Shown: positions 1-8,881 of the stretch, one piece after another | Position numbering within the stretch: position 1 is the stretch's first letter | Layout of the letters: each line of letters opens with the position of its first letter | Made by a program: the position numbers and the translations under genes | Notes under the pieces: model-generated | What the model saw: only the letters and a program-made list of their open reading frames with translations | The model's database searches: none | Told to the model about the DNA's origin: nothing | From: Haloglomus irregulare | GTDB taxonomy: Archaea > Halobacteriota > Halobacteria > Halobacteriales > Haloarculaceae | Direction of reading: 5' to 3' | NCBI RefSeq assembly: GCF_007421925.1 | Contig: NZ_QMDX01000005.1 | Span: 124,001 to 188,000, forward strand | Length of the DNA: 64,000 nucleotides

Positions 1-2094
1 GCGGGCCTCGCGCCCGGCCCAGACGGGTGGCGCCCCGGCAAGCCCCAGCTCGTCGAGCCAGCCGCCGAGCGCGGCCGCCGTCCCGGGGCGGCGCGCGAGC
101 AGTCGGCCGGGCAGGTAGGTCCGCGCCAGCGTCTCGCGCCACGCGTCCGGCAGGTCGCCCGCGATGGTCAGCTCCAGCGGCTCGACGGCGATGTCGTCGG
201 CCGCGAGCGTCAGCGTCGGGTGCTTGAGCGGGTTCGACTCCAGCGTCGAGGCGTGGGTCGACACCACGCCCTCGGCGACGTCCCGGAACCGGTCATGTGG
301 GACGAACCCGTCGAGGTCGGCGAGGAGCCTCGCCGCGACCCCCGCGCTCGACGGGGTCGACGAGTCGCCCAGCTCCTGCGGCCGGGCGACCAGTGACTCG
401 CCGCCCGCCGGCGTGAAGTAGAGCGTCCCGCGGTCCGCGTCCCAGAACGCCGCCTCGATGCAGCGCGCCAGGTCGAGCGCGAACGCGAGGTGCTCGACGT
501 CGCCGGTGGCCTCGTAGCAGGCCAGGGCGCCGCGCCCGAGGAACGCGTAGTCCTCCAGGTAGCCCTCGATGCCGGCGTCGCCGTCCTTCCAGCGGCGCTG
601 GAGGCGTCCGGTCGGCCCCCCGGCATCGGTCTCGACGCCGTCCAGGTCCGCGTCGGGGTCCCAGAGCCGCTCGTGGATGAACTCGAGCGCGTCGGTCGCG
701 AGGTCGGCCCAGCGGTCGTCCCCGAGCACGAGCGCCCCCTCGGCGAGCGCGGCGACCGCCAGCCCGTTCCAGCCCGCGAGCACCTTCTCGTCGCGACGGG
801 GCCGCGGCCGCTCCTCGCGGGCCGCCCGGAGGGTGGTGGTCGCGGCATCGAGCCGCTCCCGAACCGCCGTCTCGTCGAGGTCGAACGCCGTCGCGAGCTC
901 CGGAACCGACGCGGCCCGCGTGAGCACGGAGAGCCCGGCCTCGAAGTCGCCGGGCTCGGTCACGCCGAACCGCTCGCGGACGAGGTCGGCATCAAGGGCG
1001 TCGTGGCCGCCGTGGCCCTCAAGCGCCGCCGCCACCTCGTCGGGGGACCAAGCGTAGAACGCCCCTTCCTCGACCTCGGCCGCCTCGCCGGCCCTGCCGT
1101 CGAGGGGCGGACTCCGCGCGTCGAGCGTCGCGTAGAACCCGCCGTCGGGATGGCGCAGCTCCCGGTCGAGGAACGCGAACGTCTCGCGGACGACGGTGGC
1201 GTAACGCTCGTCGCCGGTGACCTGGTAGCCCGCCAGGAACGCCCGGGGGATCTCGGCGTTGTCGTACAGCATCTTCTCGAAGTGTGGCACCGTCCACGAG
1301 CGGTCGGTGCAGTAGCGGTGGAAGCCGCCGCCGAGGTGGTCGTAGAGCCCCCGGTTCGCCATCGCATCGAGGGTTTCGGTCGCGACCGAGCGGTAGTCCT
1401 CGCGTCCGGTACGGTCGTGGGCGCGGAGCAGGACGTGGAGCCGCCCGGGCTGGGGGAACTTCTGGTCGCGGCCGAACCCGCCGTGCTCGCGGTCGGCCGC
1501 CCGCAGCGCCGACGAGGCGGCCGCGTCGAGGAACTCGGCGTCCGGAGGTTCTCCCGGCGCGTCGGGCACCTCCTCCAGTTCGCCGCGGGCCGCCGCGGCC
1601 CACTGGGCCGCTCGCTCCTCGATCTCCCCGCGCTCCTCGGGGTCCGTCCAGTTCTCCCGGATGTCCCGCAGGAGCTGCAGGAAGCCCGGCTGCCCCCGTC
1701 TTGCCTCCTTCGGGAAGTAGGTCCCCACGTAGAAGGGCTCGCCGTCGGGTGTGAGGAACACCGAGAGCGGCCAGCCGGCCTGGCCCCGGACCAGCTGGCA
1801 GACCGTTATGTACAGCGAGTCGATATCCGGCCGCTCCTCGCGGTCGACCTTTATTGGCACGAACGACCCGTTGAGCAGTTCGGCGACCTCGGGGTCCTCG
1901 AAGCTCTCCTCCTCCATGACGTGACACCAGTGGCAGGCGGAGTAGCCGATAGAGAGGAAGACCGGGACGTCCTGCTCGCGGGCCGCCGCGAGGGCCTCGT
2001 CGTCCCAGGGCTGCCAGTTGACGGGGTTGTCCGCGTGCTGTTCGAGATACGGGGACGCCGCCTCGTCGAGGCGGTTCCGGTCGACGGTTGGCAT
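1..2094 (-). CDS. DUF255 thioredoxin-fold / six-hairpin protein (YyaL/SSP411 type), 3' end cut by window
   Basis: The 698 visible residues start at an ATG (MPTVDRNRLDEAAS) and run off the left edge. Family members are about 700-720 aa, so little is missing. The N-terminal thioredoxin-like domain has the family signature SACHWCHVM with cysteines at residues 54 and 57, followed by FVPIKVDREERPDID. The rest looks like the alpha/alpha-barrel (six-hairpin) region, including the GGGFHRYCTD and PHFEKMLYDN stretches. The family is widespread; its biochemical role is not settled and any redox or sugar-related activity is inference. It is transcribed away from the lipase-like gene that follows, sharing a short intergenic region of about 130 bases. 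Confidence 0.93.
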   Translation of the reverse strand, partial: MPTVDRNRLDEAASPYLEQHADNPVNWQPWDDEALAAAREQDVPVFLSIGYSACHWCHVMEEESFEDPEVAELLNGSFVPIKVDREERPDIDSLYITVCQLVRGQAGWPLSVFLTPDGEPFYVGTYFPKEARRGQPGFLQLLRDIRENWTDPEERGEIEERAAQWAAAARGELEEVPDAPGEPPDAEFLDAAASSALRAADREHGGFGRDQKFPQPGRLHVLLRAHDRTGREDYRSVATETLDAMANRGLYDHLGGGFHRYCTDRSWTVPHFEKMLYDNAEIPRAFLAGYQVTGDERYATVVRETFAFLDRELRHPDGGFYATLDARSPPLDGRAGEAAEVEEGAFYAWSPDEVAAALEGHGGHDALDADLVRERFGVTEPGDFEAGLSVLTRAASVPELATAFDLDETAVRERLDAATTTLRAAREERPRPRRDEKVLAGWNGLAVAALAEGALVLGDDRWADLATDALEFIHERLWDPDADLDGVETDAGGPTGRLQRRWKDGDAGIEGYLEDYAFLGRGALACYEATGDVEHLAFALDLARCIEAAFWDADRGTLYFTPAGGESLVARPQELGDSSTPSSAGVAARLLADLDGFVPHDRFRDVAEGVVSTHASTLESNPLKHPTLTLAADDIAVEPLELTIAGDLPDAWRETLARTYLPGRLLARRPGTAAALGGWLDELGLAGAPPVWAGREAR

Positions 2095-2226
2095 ACCACC
2101 GCTTCGCGCGGGACGCGCAAAAACCGGTCGCCGCGGCACGTCACCGTGTGCCGGGGGACGCTGGGGGGGGGGGACCGCCGGATGGTATGACGAAAGGACT
2201 ATGTAGGTGCCGCGTCGTCTGCAAAC

Positions 2227-3120
2227 GTGTCTCTTGCCAGCGGCTCACATGGACTACCCTTCTCCGCGGCTCTGCGGGATAACCTGCGGGAGCTAAAGCG
2301 GGCCCGCCGGCACGGCGGCTGCGCGGTCGAGTGCGACCGCGACCGGACCGACGCCGAACGGCTCCCCTGGAACGCCGGCGGCCTCTACGGCGGCTGGGGC
2401 GGCCACGACCACCACGGGACCGCGTCGGGTGTCGAGCGGACGCCCGTCGTCTTCGTCCACGGTAACCAGCGCGACGCCTGCGACTGGAAGGCCCATGCCG
2501 AGTTCTTCCTGCAGCACGGCTACCTCGGGGACGAGCTCTGGGCGGTGACGTTCCGCGACGGGAGCCCGAGCCACGACGAGATGGCGGCGACGCTCGGCGA
2601 CTTCGTCGGGCAGGTACTGGCCCACACCGGGGCGGATTCGGTGGCGGTCGTCGGCCACAGCCTCGGCGTGACGGGCATCCGGTGGTGGCTCTCGGAGCAC
2701 GACGCCCACGACCGCGTCGAGGCCGTCGTCGGCCTGGCCGGGGCCAACCACGGCTCCGTGCTGAACAAGTGGGCCGACGCCGCGGGCTACAACGACGGCA
2801 CCTACAAGATGAGCGCGTTCCTCCGCGCGGACTACGACCGCTACGAGGGCCACCCCCTCGCCCGGCTGAACGAGAACGAGACCCCCGGCGACATCGACTA
2901 CTACACGCTCCGCGGGACCGACGACCCGCTGTACTGGGGCTGCCCGGAGAGCCCGGAGCTGGCGGGTGCCACCAACGTCGCCATCGAGACCGACCACGAC
3001 GGCGTCCGCGGCGACCGGCGGGCCCGGGAACTGATCTTCGAGTGGGTCTCCGGGGAGCAGCCGTACGACCTCAGCCTCCAGGTCGGGCTGCCGGAATCGG
3101 CCGGGAACGCCGCGAACTGA
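2227..3120 (+). CDS. alpha/beta hydrolase, lipase-like
   Basis: A 297-aa protein with an alpha/beta-hydrolase core. FVHGN near residues 76-80 is the oxyanion-hole strand, and VVGHSLG carries the nucleophile serine near residue 145. Downstream TLRGTDDPLY and ETDHDGVRGD are plausible sites for the acid and histidine. No signal peptide or twin-arginine motif is visible, so a cytoplasmic location is likely. The GTG start at 2227 is the most upstream plausible one; the first 45 residues are poorly structured and a later start is possible. It precedes purD with a 57-base gap but appears to have its own function (lipid or ester hydrolysis, inferred from family only). Confidence 0.85.
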   Translation: MSLASGSHGLPFSAALRDNLRELKRARRHGGCAVECDRDRTDAERLPWNAGGLYGGWGGHDHHGTASGVERTPVVFVHGNQRDACDWKAHAEFFLQHGYLGDELWAVTFRDGSPSHDEMAATLGDFVGQVLAHTGADSVAVVGHSLGVTGIRWWLSEHDAHDRVEAVVGLAGANHGSVLNKWADAAGYNDGTYKMSAFLRADYDRYEGHPLARLNENETPGDIDYYTLRGTDDPLYWGCPESPELAGATNVAIETDHDGVRGDRRARELIFEWVSGEQPYDLSLQVGLPESAGNAAN

Positions 3121-3177
3121 GGGGCGTGTGCGGGCGGGAAAGCAACCCTTAGGGGGGACCCGCGCTCCGTCACGGGC

Positions 3178-4494
3178 ATGAGCACGAGCGAGCACGAGCG
3201 AGTCCTGCTGGTCGGCGGCGGCGGGCGCGAGCACGCGGTCGCCAGGGCCGTCGACCGGGCCGCGGACGCGTCGCTGTACGCCTGCGCCTCGAACCGGAAC
3301 CCCGGAATCGACGCGCTGGCCGAGGCCTACCGCGTCGTCGACGACGAGACGGACCCCGAGACCGTCGTCGAGGTGGCCCGCGAGGTCGGCGCGACGCTTT
3401 CGGTCGTCGGCCCGGAGGCGCCGCTCCAGGCCGGCGTGACGGACGCGCTCGACGAGGCCGGCGTCTACGCGTTCGGCCCGAAGGCCGCCGAGGCACGCAT
3501 CGAGACGGACAAGCGGTTCCAGCGCGAGTTCATGCAACGGGAGGGTATCCCGGGCTGTCCCGAGTTCGAGACGTTCGAGGACGCCGACGCGGCCGCCGAC
3601 CACGTCGCCGCGGTCGACGGCGACGTGGCGGTCAAGCCCCGCGGGCTCACCGGCGGCAAGGGCGTCCGGGTGACCGGTGACCAGCTCACACGGGACGAGG
3701 CCGTCGACTACGTCCGCGAGTCGGACTACGACGAGTGGGTCGTCGAGGAGCGGCTCGTCGGCGAGGAGTTCACCGTTCAGGCGTTCGTCGCCAACGGGAG
3801 CGTTCGCACCTCGCCCGCCGTGCAGGATCACAAGCGCGCCTACGAGGGCGACGAAGGACCCAACACCGGCGGGATGGGCTCGTACACCGACGCCTGCTTC
3901 GAGCTGCCGTTCATGTCCGGTGCCGACTACGAGGCCGCCGTCGACGTCATCGAGGCCGTGGTCGACGCGATGCCCGACTACAAGGGCATCCTCTACGGTC
4001 AGTTCATGCTCACCGAGGACGGGCCGAGGGTAGTCGAGTTCAATGCCCGCTTCGGCGACCCGGAGGCGATGAACACGCTGCCGGTGCTGGAGACGGATTT
4101 CGTGGAGCTGCTGCGCGAGGCCCGCGCCGGCGCCGACCTGCCGGAGCTGGCGTTCGAGGCGAAGGCGACCGTCTGCAAGTACGCCGTCCCCGACGGCTAC
4201 CCGACCGACCCCGAGGCCGGCGCCCCGGTCCGCATCGACGAGGAGTCGGCGGCCGAGGCCGGCGCGCGGCTGTTCTACGCCAGCGTCGACGCCCGCGAGG
4301 ACGGGGTCTACACGACGACCTCGCGCTCGTTCGGGGTCGTCGGCATCGCCGACGACATCGCCGCGGCCGAGGAACTCGCGGCGACCGCGCTCGCGGAGGC
4401 CGGCGAGGAGGGACTCCGCGTCCGACACGACATCGGCACGGCCGACCTGTTGCAGAAGCGCATCGACCACATGAACGAACTCCGCGGCCGGTAA
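3178..4494 (+). CDS. purD: phosphoribosylamine--glycine ligase
   Basis: A 438-aa ATP-grasp enzyme that ligates glycine to 5-phosphoribosylamine to give GAR in purine synthesis. The N-terminus VLLVGGGGREHAVARAV is the classic PurD dinucleotide-like fold; later landmarks are VVGPEAPLQAGVTD, KPRGLTGGKGV and the ATP-grasp end VEFNARFGDPEA. Length is normal for PurD. The start ATG lies about 30 bases after a TTAG-type promoter element, which fits leaderless transcription. No other purine gene is adjacent, as is common in haloarchaea. Confidence 0.97.
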   Translation: MSTSEHERVLLVGGGGREHAVARAVDRAADASLYACASNRNPGIDALAEAYRVVDDETDPETVVEVAREVGATLSVVGPEAPLQAGVTDALDEAGVYAFGPKAAEARIETDKRFQREFMQREGIPGCPEFETFEDADAAADHVAAVDGDVAVKPRGLTGGKGVRVTGDQLTRDEAVDYVRESDYDEWVVEERLVGEEFTVQAFVANGSVRTSPAVQDHKRAYEGDEGPNTGGMGSYTDACFELPFMSGADYEAAVDVIEAVVDAMPDYKGILYGQFMLTEDGPRVVEFNARFGDPEAMNTLPVLETDFVELLREARAGADLPELAFEAKATVCKYAVPDGYPTDPEAGAPVRIDEESAAEAGARLFYASVDAREDGVYTTTSRSFGVVGIADDIAAAEELAATALAEAGEEGLRVRHDIGTADLLQKRIDHMNELRGR

Positions 4495-4636
4495 CCCGGT
4501 AATACCGTCGATATCCGGTCAACGTGGCAGGCTCATCCACAATGCCGAGGGTACGTCCGCAATTCCGCCCTCGACCCACCGTCGACGCAGCCAGCCGGGC
4601 CACCCTGCTCGATACCCCCGCCGGCCGGCGCGGAGG

Positions 4637-4642
4637 TTATAC
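4637..4642 (+). promoter_or_regulatory. TATA box for the gene at 4666
   Basis: TTATAC lies about 26 bases before the ATG at 4666. This is the spacing expected for a haloarchaeal TATA box feeding a leaderless transcript, and it supports that start codon. Confidence 0.6.
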
Positions 4643-4665
4643 GACCCGCCGCCGTAGGTCCGGTC

Positions 4666-5010
4666 ATGCTGCTCATCCGCGGGCACGCCGGGGGGACCGC
4701 GCTCACGGGGACGCTGTACGAGCGCGGCGAGGACGCGCCCACGTTCAAGGGCGCGCCCGACGACGGCTCGCCGTACGTCTGGGTCTGCGACGCCTTCTAC
4801 GAGGTGGAGTCCGGCGGCCAGGTCCAGCAGCTCGGCGACCGCGAGGTGCGGGTGGCCTTCGAGACGCCGATGCCGCGCGGGTTCGAGACGCGCGAACGCG
4901 CGGTCGAGGCCGCAGAGGAGCACCTCCGGACGCAGTTCGCGCGGGTCGGCATCCCGGAGGCCGAGGTGGAGATCGAGGTCATCCGGAGCGCGGAGCCGCC
5001 GGAGCAGTGA
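4666..5010 (+). CDS. conserved haloarchaeal protein (DUF7113-like)
   Basis: A 114-aa acidic, soluble protein of unknown function. It begins MLLIRGHAGGTALTGTLYERG and has a conserved-looking core APYVWVCDAFYEVESGG-like segment followed by VRVAFETPMPRGFETRE and a C-terminal helix. I recall closely similar short proteins throughout haloarchaea, probably filed as DUF7113, but cannot confirm the number. It converges with nurA, whose stop is only four bases away. Function unassigned. Confidence 0.8.
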   Translation: MLLIRGHAGGTALTGTLYERGEDAPTFKGAPDDGSPYVWVCDAFYEVESGGQVQQLGDREVRVAFETPMPRGFETRERAVEAAEEHLRTQFARVGIPEAEVEIEVIRSAEPPEQ

Positions 5011-5014
5011 CGGC

Positions 5015-6277
5015 CTACCCGTCCAGCCCCCACTTCGCCGCCCGCTCGTCGCCGTAGTTCGTGTCGAGTTCGGAGTCGAAGGCCCGCTCCAGGGCCTCCC
5101 GGAGCGCGGCCGTCTCCCGCCGGGAGATGCGCGCCAGCTGGTCGGCCTTCCGCACCGCCAGCGGCGGCCCCCGCTCGGTCGCGACGGCGGTGAGGACGTG
5201 CCGGGTGAGCCGCTCGCGGAGCTCGGGGTCGCGGGTGAACACCGCCGGCGACTCCACCCGGTAGACGGTGTCGGTGCGAGGGTCGTACAGCATGCAGAAC
5301 GTGACCTCGTAGTCCGCCGGGTCGCGCTCGCGCTCGATGTCGTACGGGACCGACAGCGCCGACAGCGCTCCGTCCGTGCCACCGCGGGAGACGAACCAGT
5401 TGGTGAACGTCAGTGCCGAGGTGTCGCGGTCGGCGGCGCCGGTGCCGGGCGGGTCGGGGGCGAGCACCTGCGAGAAGAAGGCGGCGTCGTTGACCCACGG
5501 CGCCGACCCCTCCTTCTCGCGGATGGTGCGGGTCACCTGGCGGGAGACGGGCGTCTTCACGAAGCCGATGAGCGGGACGCCACGGTCGGCGAAGTGCTCG
5601 ACCATGTCGACGTACCGCTCGATGATCTGCTGGGGCTGCTCCTCGGCGGCCAGGAGTTCCTGGAGTTCGGGGTCCCGTTCGGCCCACGTCAGCAGGCCCT
5701 TCGGGTAGACCGGCCCGTCGAGCACCAGCAGGTCGTCGACGACCTCGCGGTTCCGGTTGGCGTGGGTGATCTCCGCCAGGTAGAGCGCGAGTTCGTGGAC
5801 GACGGGCGTCACCGTGCGGTCGACGCGCGGGACGTGCAACACGCGACCGCGGACGTACCCCTCGTCGTCCATCCGCCAGTCCTCCTCGAAGGTGGTGGTC
5901 GCGTCGTTCGTGTGGACCGCAGTCACCATGGTCCGGCCGCGGTGTAGGTCCACGTCGGAGGGGACCGCGCTCATGGCGGCCTGGGCCACGTCGACGACGA
6001 GGCCGTTCTTGAACGTCGTCGGGTTGATGGTCCCCGAGTCGAGGCCGTGTCGGGTGGGGAACGGGTCCTCGGTGAGCGCGATGGTCTCGGCGTCCACCCG
6101 GCGCCGCCGGCGCTCGCCGACGGGCTCCAGCACCACCTCGCCGTCGGCGAACAGCGGGTCCAGATACTCCTGCCAGACGGTCTCCGCGAAGTCCCGGTGG
6201 TCCGCCTCGGCGTCCTCCCGATTCACCCGGCCCGCGAGCCGCGTGATGGCCTTGAAATGGACCGGGTCCAGCGTCAT
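5015..6277 (-). CDS. nurA: DNA double-strand-break repair nuclease NurA
   Basis: A 420-aa protein starting MTLDPVHFKAITRLAG. NurA is the 5'-3' nuclease that works with HerA helicase, Mre11 and Rad50 in archaeal end resection. The acidic patch expected at the active site is visible in NGLVVDVAQAAMSAV (about residue 90) and in DLLVLDGPVYPKG (about 205), with the later ITFVK-like GVPLIGFVKTPVS segment typical of the family. The start was chosen because homologues begin with MTLDPVHF; the frame stays open far upstream through the divergent gene but has no support there. HerA is not in this window. Confidence 0.88.
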   Translation of the reverse strand: MTLDPVHFKAITRLAGRVNREDAEADHRDFAETVWQEYLDPLFADGEVVLEPVGERRRRRVDAETIALTEDPFPTRHGLDSGTINPTTFKNGLVVDVAQAAMSAVPSDVDLHRGRTMVTAVHTNDATTTFEEDWRMDDEGYVRGRVLHVPRVDRTVTPVVHELALYLAEITHANRNREVVDDLLVLDGPVYPKGLLTWAERDPELQELLAAEEQPQQIIERYVDMVEHFADRGVPLIGFVKTPVSRQVTRTIREKEGSAPWVNDAAFFSQVLAPDPPGTGAADRDTSALTFTNWFVSRGGTDGALSALSVPYDIERERDPADYEVTFCMLYDPRTDTVYRVESPAVFTRDPELRERLTRHVLTAVATERGPPLAVRKADQLARISRRETAALREALERAFDSELDTNYGDERAAKWGLDG

Positions 6278-6391
6278 ACTCCCCGGTCGGCGGGCGAGCC
6301 ACAAGAAGGCCCCGAGAGCCCGGTGGAAGTGGAGGCCCGGGCACGCCGACGGACCGTGGCGGCTATGTTCGACGACCGCCGACGCCGGGAC

Positions 6392-7213
6392 ATGAAGCTG
6401 CTCGTCGCCGGCGGGGACCGCGTCGACGCCGGCAAGACCACGTTCTCGACGGGGCTCTGTGCGGAGACCGGCGCGACGGGCTACAAGCCCCGTGCGGGCA
6501 ACGACTACTGGTTCGACCACGACGACGTCCGCCACGCGGTCGCCGACGGCCGGCTCTACGGGAAGGACGCCAGGCGCCTGGCCGCGGCGGCGCCGGGCGA
6601 CCGCCGACCAGAGGCCATCAACCCGGTCCACCGCCTCTGGGCGCCCGTCCCCGGCGCCGGGACGGGCCTGCTCGGCCAGGACGGACGGGCGTTCCTCGTC
6701 GACCGCGTCGGCGACCCTCCCGCCGGCGGGGCGCAACTCGTGGTGAACGACACCGCCGACCTCCCGCCGGGCGTCGTGGAGTCGCTGTCGCTCGGGAACG
6801 CCCGCCGGGTGGACTCGCTGGAGGCGGCCAACGCCGCGATGGCCGACCTCCACGTCCCGACGATGGCGGCGCTCGCCGAGGAGGTCGCGGCCGCAGAGCG
6901 CGCCGTCGTCGAGTCGTACGCGGACATCGCGCGCCCGCTGGAGGGGTTCGTGCCGGACGCCGTCGCGGTGGTCGAACCCCGCCGCGCCCGTATCTACGGC
7001 GGGGAGCGGTACGCGAACGCCTGCGAGGTGGCCTCCGGGAGCGCCCACGAGGGTCGGCTGGAGGAGCGGGTCGAGCACGTGGTCGGGCTGTTGGAGCCGC
7101 GGGCGCAGGTCGGCCTCCCGGCGCTGACGGGGGCGGAGCGCGAGGACCCCGGAGCCGTCGCGGACGCCTACGCCCCGGCTTACGAGGCGCTGCTGGCGAC
7201 GGCGTTCGACTGA
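6392..7213 (+). CDS. predicted P-loop ATPase-like haloarchaeal protein
   Basis: A 273-aa protein beginning MKLLVAGGDRVDAGKTTFSTGL. The segment DRVDAGKTTF is a degenerate Walker A motif: the GKTT core is kept but the first glycine of GxxxxGK is replaced by Asp. Then comes GYKPRAGNDYWFDHDD, which looks like a substrate or metal region. The rest is predicted globular with Ala/Glu-rich helices. Similar proteins occur next to nurA in other haloarchaea as far as I recall, but the function is unknown. An in-frame ATG at 6365 would add nine Arg/Asp-rich residues; I prefer 6392. Divergent from nurA. Confidence 0.78.
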   Translation: MKLLVAGGDRVDAGKTTFSTGLCAETGATGYKPRAGNDYWFDHDDVRHAVADGRLYGKDARRLAAAAPGDRRPEAINPVHRLWAPVPGAGTGLLGQDGRAFLVDRVGDPPAGGAQLVVNDTADLPPGVVESLSLGNARRVDSLEAANAAMADLHVPTMAALAEEVAAAERAVVESYADIARPLEGFVPDAVAVVEPRRARIYGGERYANACEVASGSAHEGRLEERVEHVVGLLEPRAQVGLPALTGAEREDPGAVADAYAPAYEALLATAFD

Positions 7214-7277
7214 GCCGGGGCCGTTACGGCGGCGAACTGCCGGGCGATTTATGCCCGGGCCGTCGTAACAGGGGGCC

Positions 7278-7685
7278 ATGGTGACGTACCTCGTGGGCAC
7301 CGACGGCGAACCGGCGAGCGAGGCCATCTGCGACCATCTCGACCCCGAGGTCGGCCCGGACGACCGTCTGGAGGTCATCAACGTACAGGAGACGAACGAT
7401 GTCGAGGCACACCAGGCGGGGGAGGCCGCCCTGGCGCTGTTCGAGGAGCGGTTCGGGGACCGCACCGAGGTCACCGTCCGGCAGGTGAACCGCGGGAACC
7501 CGCCGGCCGAGGAGCTCACGGCCGCCGCCGAGGCGGCGGACGCCGACCATATCGTGGTCGCGCTCCGCCGTCACTCCCGGACCGAGCGCGTCATCTTCGG
7601 CAGCGTCTCGCACTCGCTGCTCCAGCAGGTCACGCGCCCCATCACCCTCGTGCCGCTGGAGGAGTACCAGGCGCCCTCGTCGTAG
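7278..7685 (+). CDS. universal stress protein (UspA) family
   Basis: A 135-aa protein with the UspA fold: MVTYLVGTDGEPASEAI at the N-terminus and the C-terminal HIVVALRRHSRTERVIFGSVS followed by LLQQVTRPITLVPL. The usual ATP-binding loop GxxGxxxxxxxG(S/T) is represented only by RRHSRTERVIFGS, so ATP binding is uncertain. It is a single-domain Usp of typical length. It stands alone between the ATPase-like gene and a convergent hydrolase. Confidence 0.88.
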   Translation: MVTYLVGTDGEPASEAICDHLDPEVGPDDRLEVINVQETNDVEAHQAGEAALALFEERFGDRTEVTVRQVNRGNPPAEELTAAAEAADADHIVVALRRHSRTERVIFGSVSHSLLQQVTRPITLVPLEEYQAPSS

Positions 7686-7718
7686 CGACACCGCCCGACG
7701 CCATCCGGTCTGGGGCGG

Positions 7719-8345
7719 TTACATCCGCCGCGCGGCACGCGCGGAGAGTTTGATGTCGCTGTACGGGTCGTCCGTCACGCTCGGCCCGTGGCCCGTGTGC
7801 ATCGCACGGAGGCCGGGACCGACGGTCTCGAGCACGCGGTCGATGCTCTCGACGAGAACGTCCCGGTCGCCCTCCGGGAGGTCAGTACGGCCGAAGCTGC
7901 CGCCGGCGAAGACGAGGTCCGCGGCGAACAGGACGCCCGCGTCGGGCGAGTGGAGGCAGACGTGGTCCTCCTTGTGGCCGGGGGTGTGGAGCACGTCGTA
8001 CTCGTGGGTGCCGAGTTCGACCGTGTCGCCGTCGGCGAGTCGATGGTCGACCAGCCGGTGGCCGGGGTCGAACCCCCGGACGTCGACGTCGAACGCCTCC
8101 ACGACCGCCTCGGTGTTCCCGACGTGGTCCGGATGGGTGTGGGTGAGGACGACCGCGTCCAGGTCGTCGACGTGGCGCTCGACGGCCGCAACGACGTCGA
8201 ACTCGCTCCCGGGGTCGACCAGGACCCGACGGCCCTCGCCCGGGTCGTCCTCGACCGCGTCCCCGTCGCTCGTCACCGACCGTCCCGTGACCAGGAAGGC
8301 GTTGCTGGTGAACCCCCGCTGCCCATCGGCGAGATTGCGGATCAT
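7719..8345 (-). CDS. MBL-fold metallo-hydrolase
   Basis: A 208-aa metallo-beta-lactamase-fold protein. The dinuclear metal motif LTHTHPDHVG is at about residues 87-96; later ligands are likely HTPGHKEDHVCLH and the Asp in LFAADLVFAGG, and the terminal MHTGHGPSV histidine. The small size and TPGHxxxH spacing resemble glyoxalase II-like hydrolases, but the substrate cannot be read from sequence. Start at MIRNLADGQRGFTSNAFLV, which fits homologues; an ATG a few codons upstream is also open. Confidence 0.9.
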   Translation of the reverse strand: MIRNLADGQRGFTSNAFLVTGRSVTSDGDAVEDDPGEGRRVLVDPGSEFDVVAAVERHVDDLDAVVLTHTHPDHVGNTEAVVEAFDVDVRGFDPGHRLVDHRLADGDTVELGTHEYDVLHTPGHKEDHVCLHSPDAGVLFAADLVFAGGSFGRTDLPEGDRDVLVESIDRVLETVGPGLRAMHTGHGPSVTDDPYSDIKLSARAARRM

Positions 8346-8405
8346 ACCGTCCGTAGTCGCTCCGGCGGTTAGGCGTTTGCGAGTCCGCCGGGCCCCTGCC
8401 GACAG

Positions 8406-8549
8406 ATGCCTACCCGCGACACCACGCTTCGGCGGTCGCTCGTCGGGGATGACGGCCCGTTGGCGACGCCCGACCGTATCGACCGGCTGCTGCGACGAGT
8501 GGCGACGGAGGCCGGGGCGAGCGGTACCACGGCGCGGGCCGTCCGGTGA
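8406..8549 (+). CDS. possible 47-aa protein (uncertain)
   Basis: An open frame of 48 codons, MPTRDTTLRRSLV..., rich in Arg and Asp. Its TGA stop overlaps a GTG that could open a longer form of the next reading frame (GGTGAC at 8546-8550). It could be a translationally coupled small protein or chance. No homologue recognised, no clear promoter. Low confidence. Confidence 0.25.
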   Translation: MPTRDTTLRRSLVGDDGPLATPDRIDRLLRRVATEAGASGTTARAVR

Positions 8550-8635
8550 CGCTGGCCGCCGTCGAGGCGGCCATAGAGCGGGTCCCGTCGGTGCCACCCG
8601 GCACGTTTTTGCACCGGTCCCCCGAACGCGGACGC

Positions 8636-8830
8636 ATGAAGGAAGACCTCATGGATATCATCTGCTGTCCGCTGGACAAGCACGACCTCGAGCTGGAGGT
8701 TATCCGTCGCGACGAGGCGGAGATCCTGGAGGGTCGGCTCGTCTGCACGGAGTGTGGCGAGGAGTACCCCATCGAGGACGGCATCCCGAACCTGCTGCCG
8801 CCGGACATGCGCGACGAGGCCGCGGCCTGA
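8636..8830 (+). CDS. Trm112-family zinc protein
   Basis: A 64-aa protein MKEDLMDIICCPLDKHDLEL with a zinc ribbon: CCPLDK near residues 10-11 and CTECGEEYPI near residue 40, ending GIPNLLPPDMR. This is the Trm112 architecture. Trm112 is a small activating partner of several SAM methyltransferases for tRNA, rRNA and release factor. The ATG at 8636 is preferred because homologues start MKExLMDI(I/L)xCP; an upstream GTG at 8546 would give a non-conserved extension. No methyltransferase partner is adjacent. Confidence 0.85.
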   Translation: MKEDLMDIICCPLDKHDLELEVIRRDEAEILEGRLVCTECGEEYPIEDGIPNLLPPDMRDEAAA

Positions 8831-8881
8831 GCCGGGTGAACCGTCGACAGCTTTTCCTCCCGGCGGCGAGTCCCCAGTCGC

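Noticed and set aside
2293-4470. 725-codon open frame antisense to the lipase and purD genes
   Set aside because: It is the usual high-GC antisense shadow: Val/Arg/Gly-rich, no domain, and both sense genes are clear.
5015-7519. nurA start far upstream (834-codon frame)
   Set aside because: The extension runs antisense through the ATPase-like gene and homologues start at MTLDPVHF.
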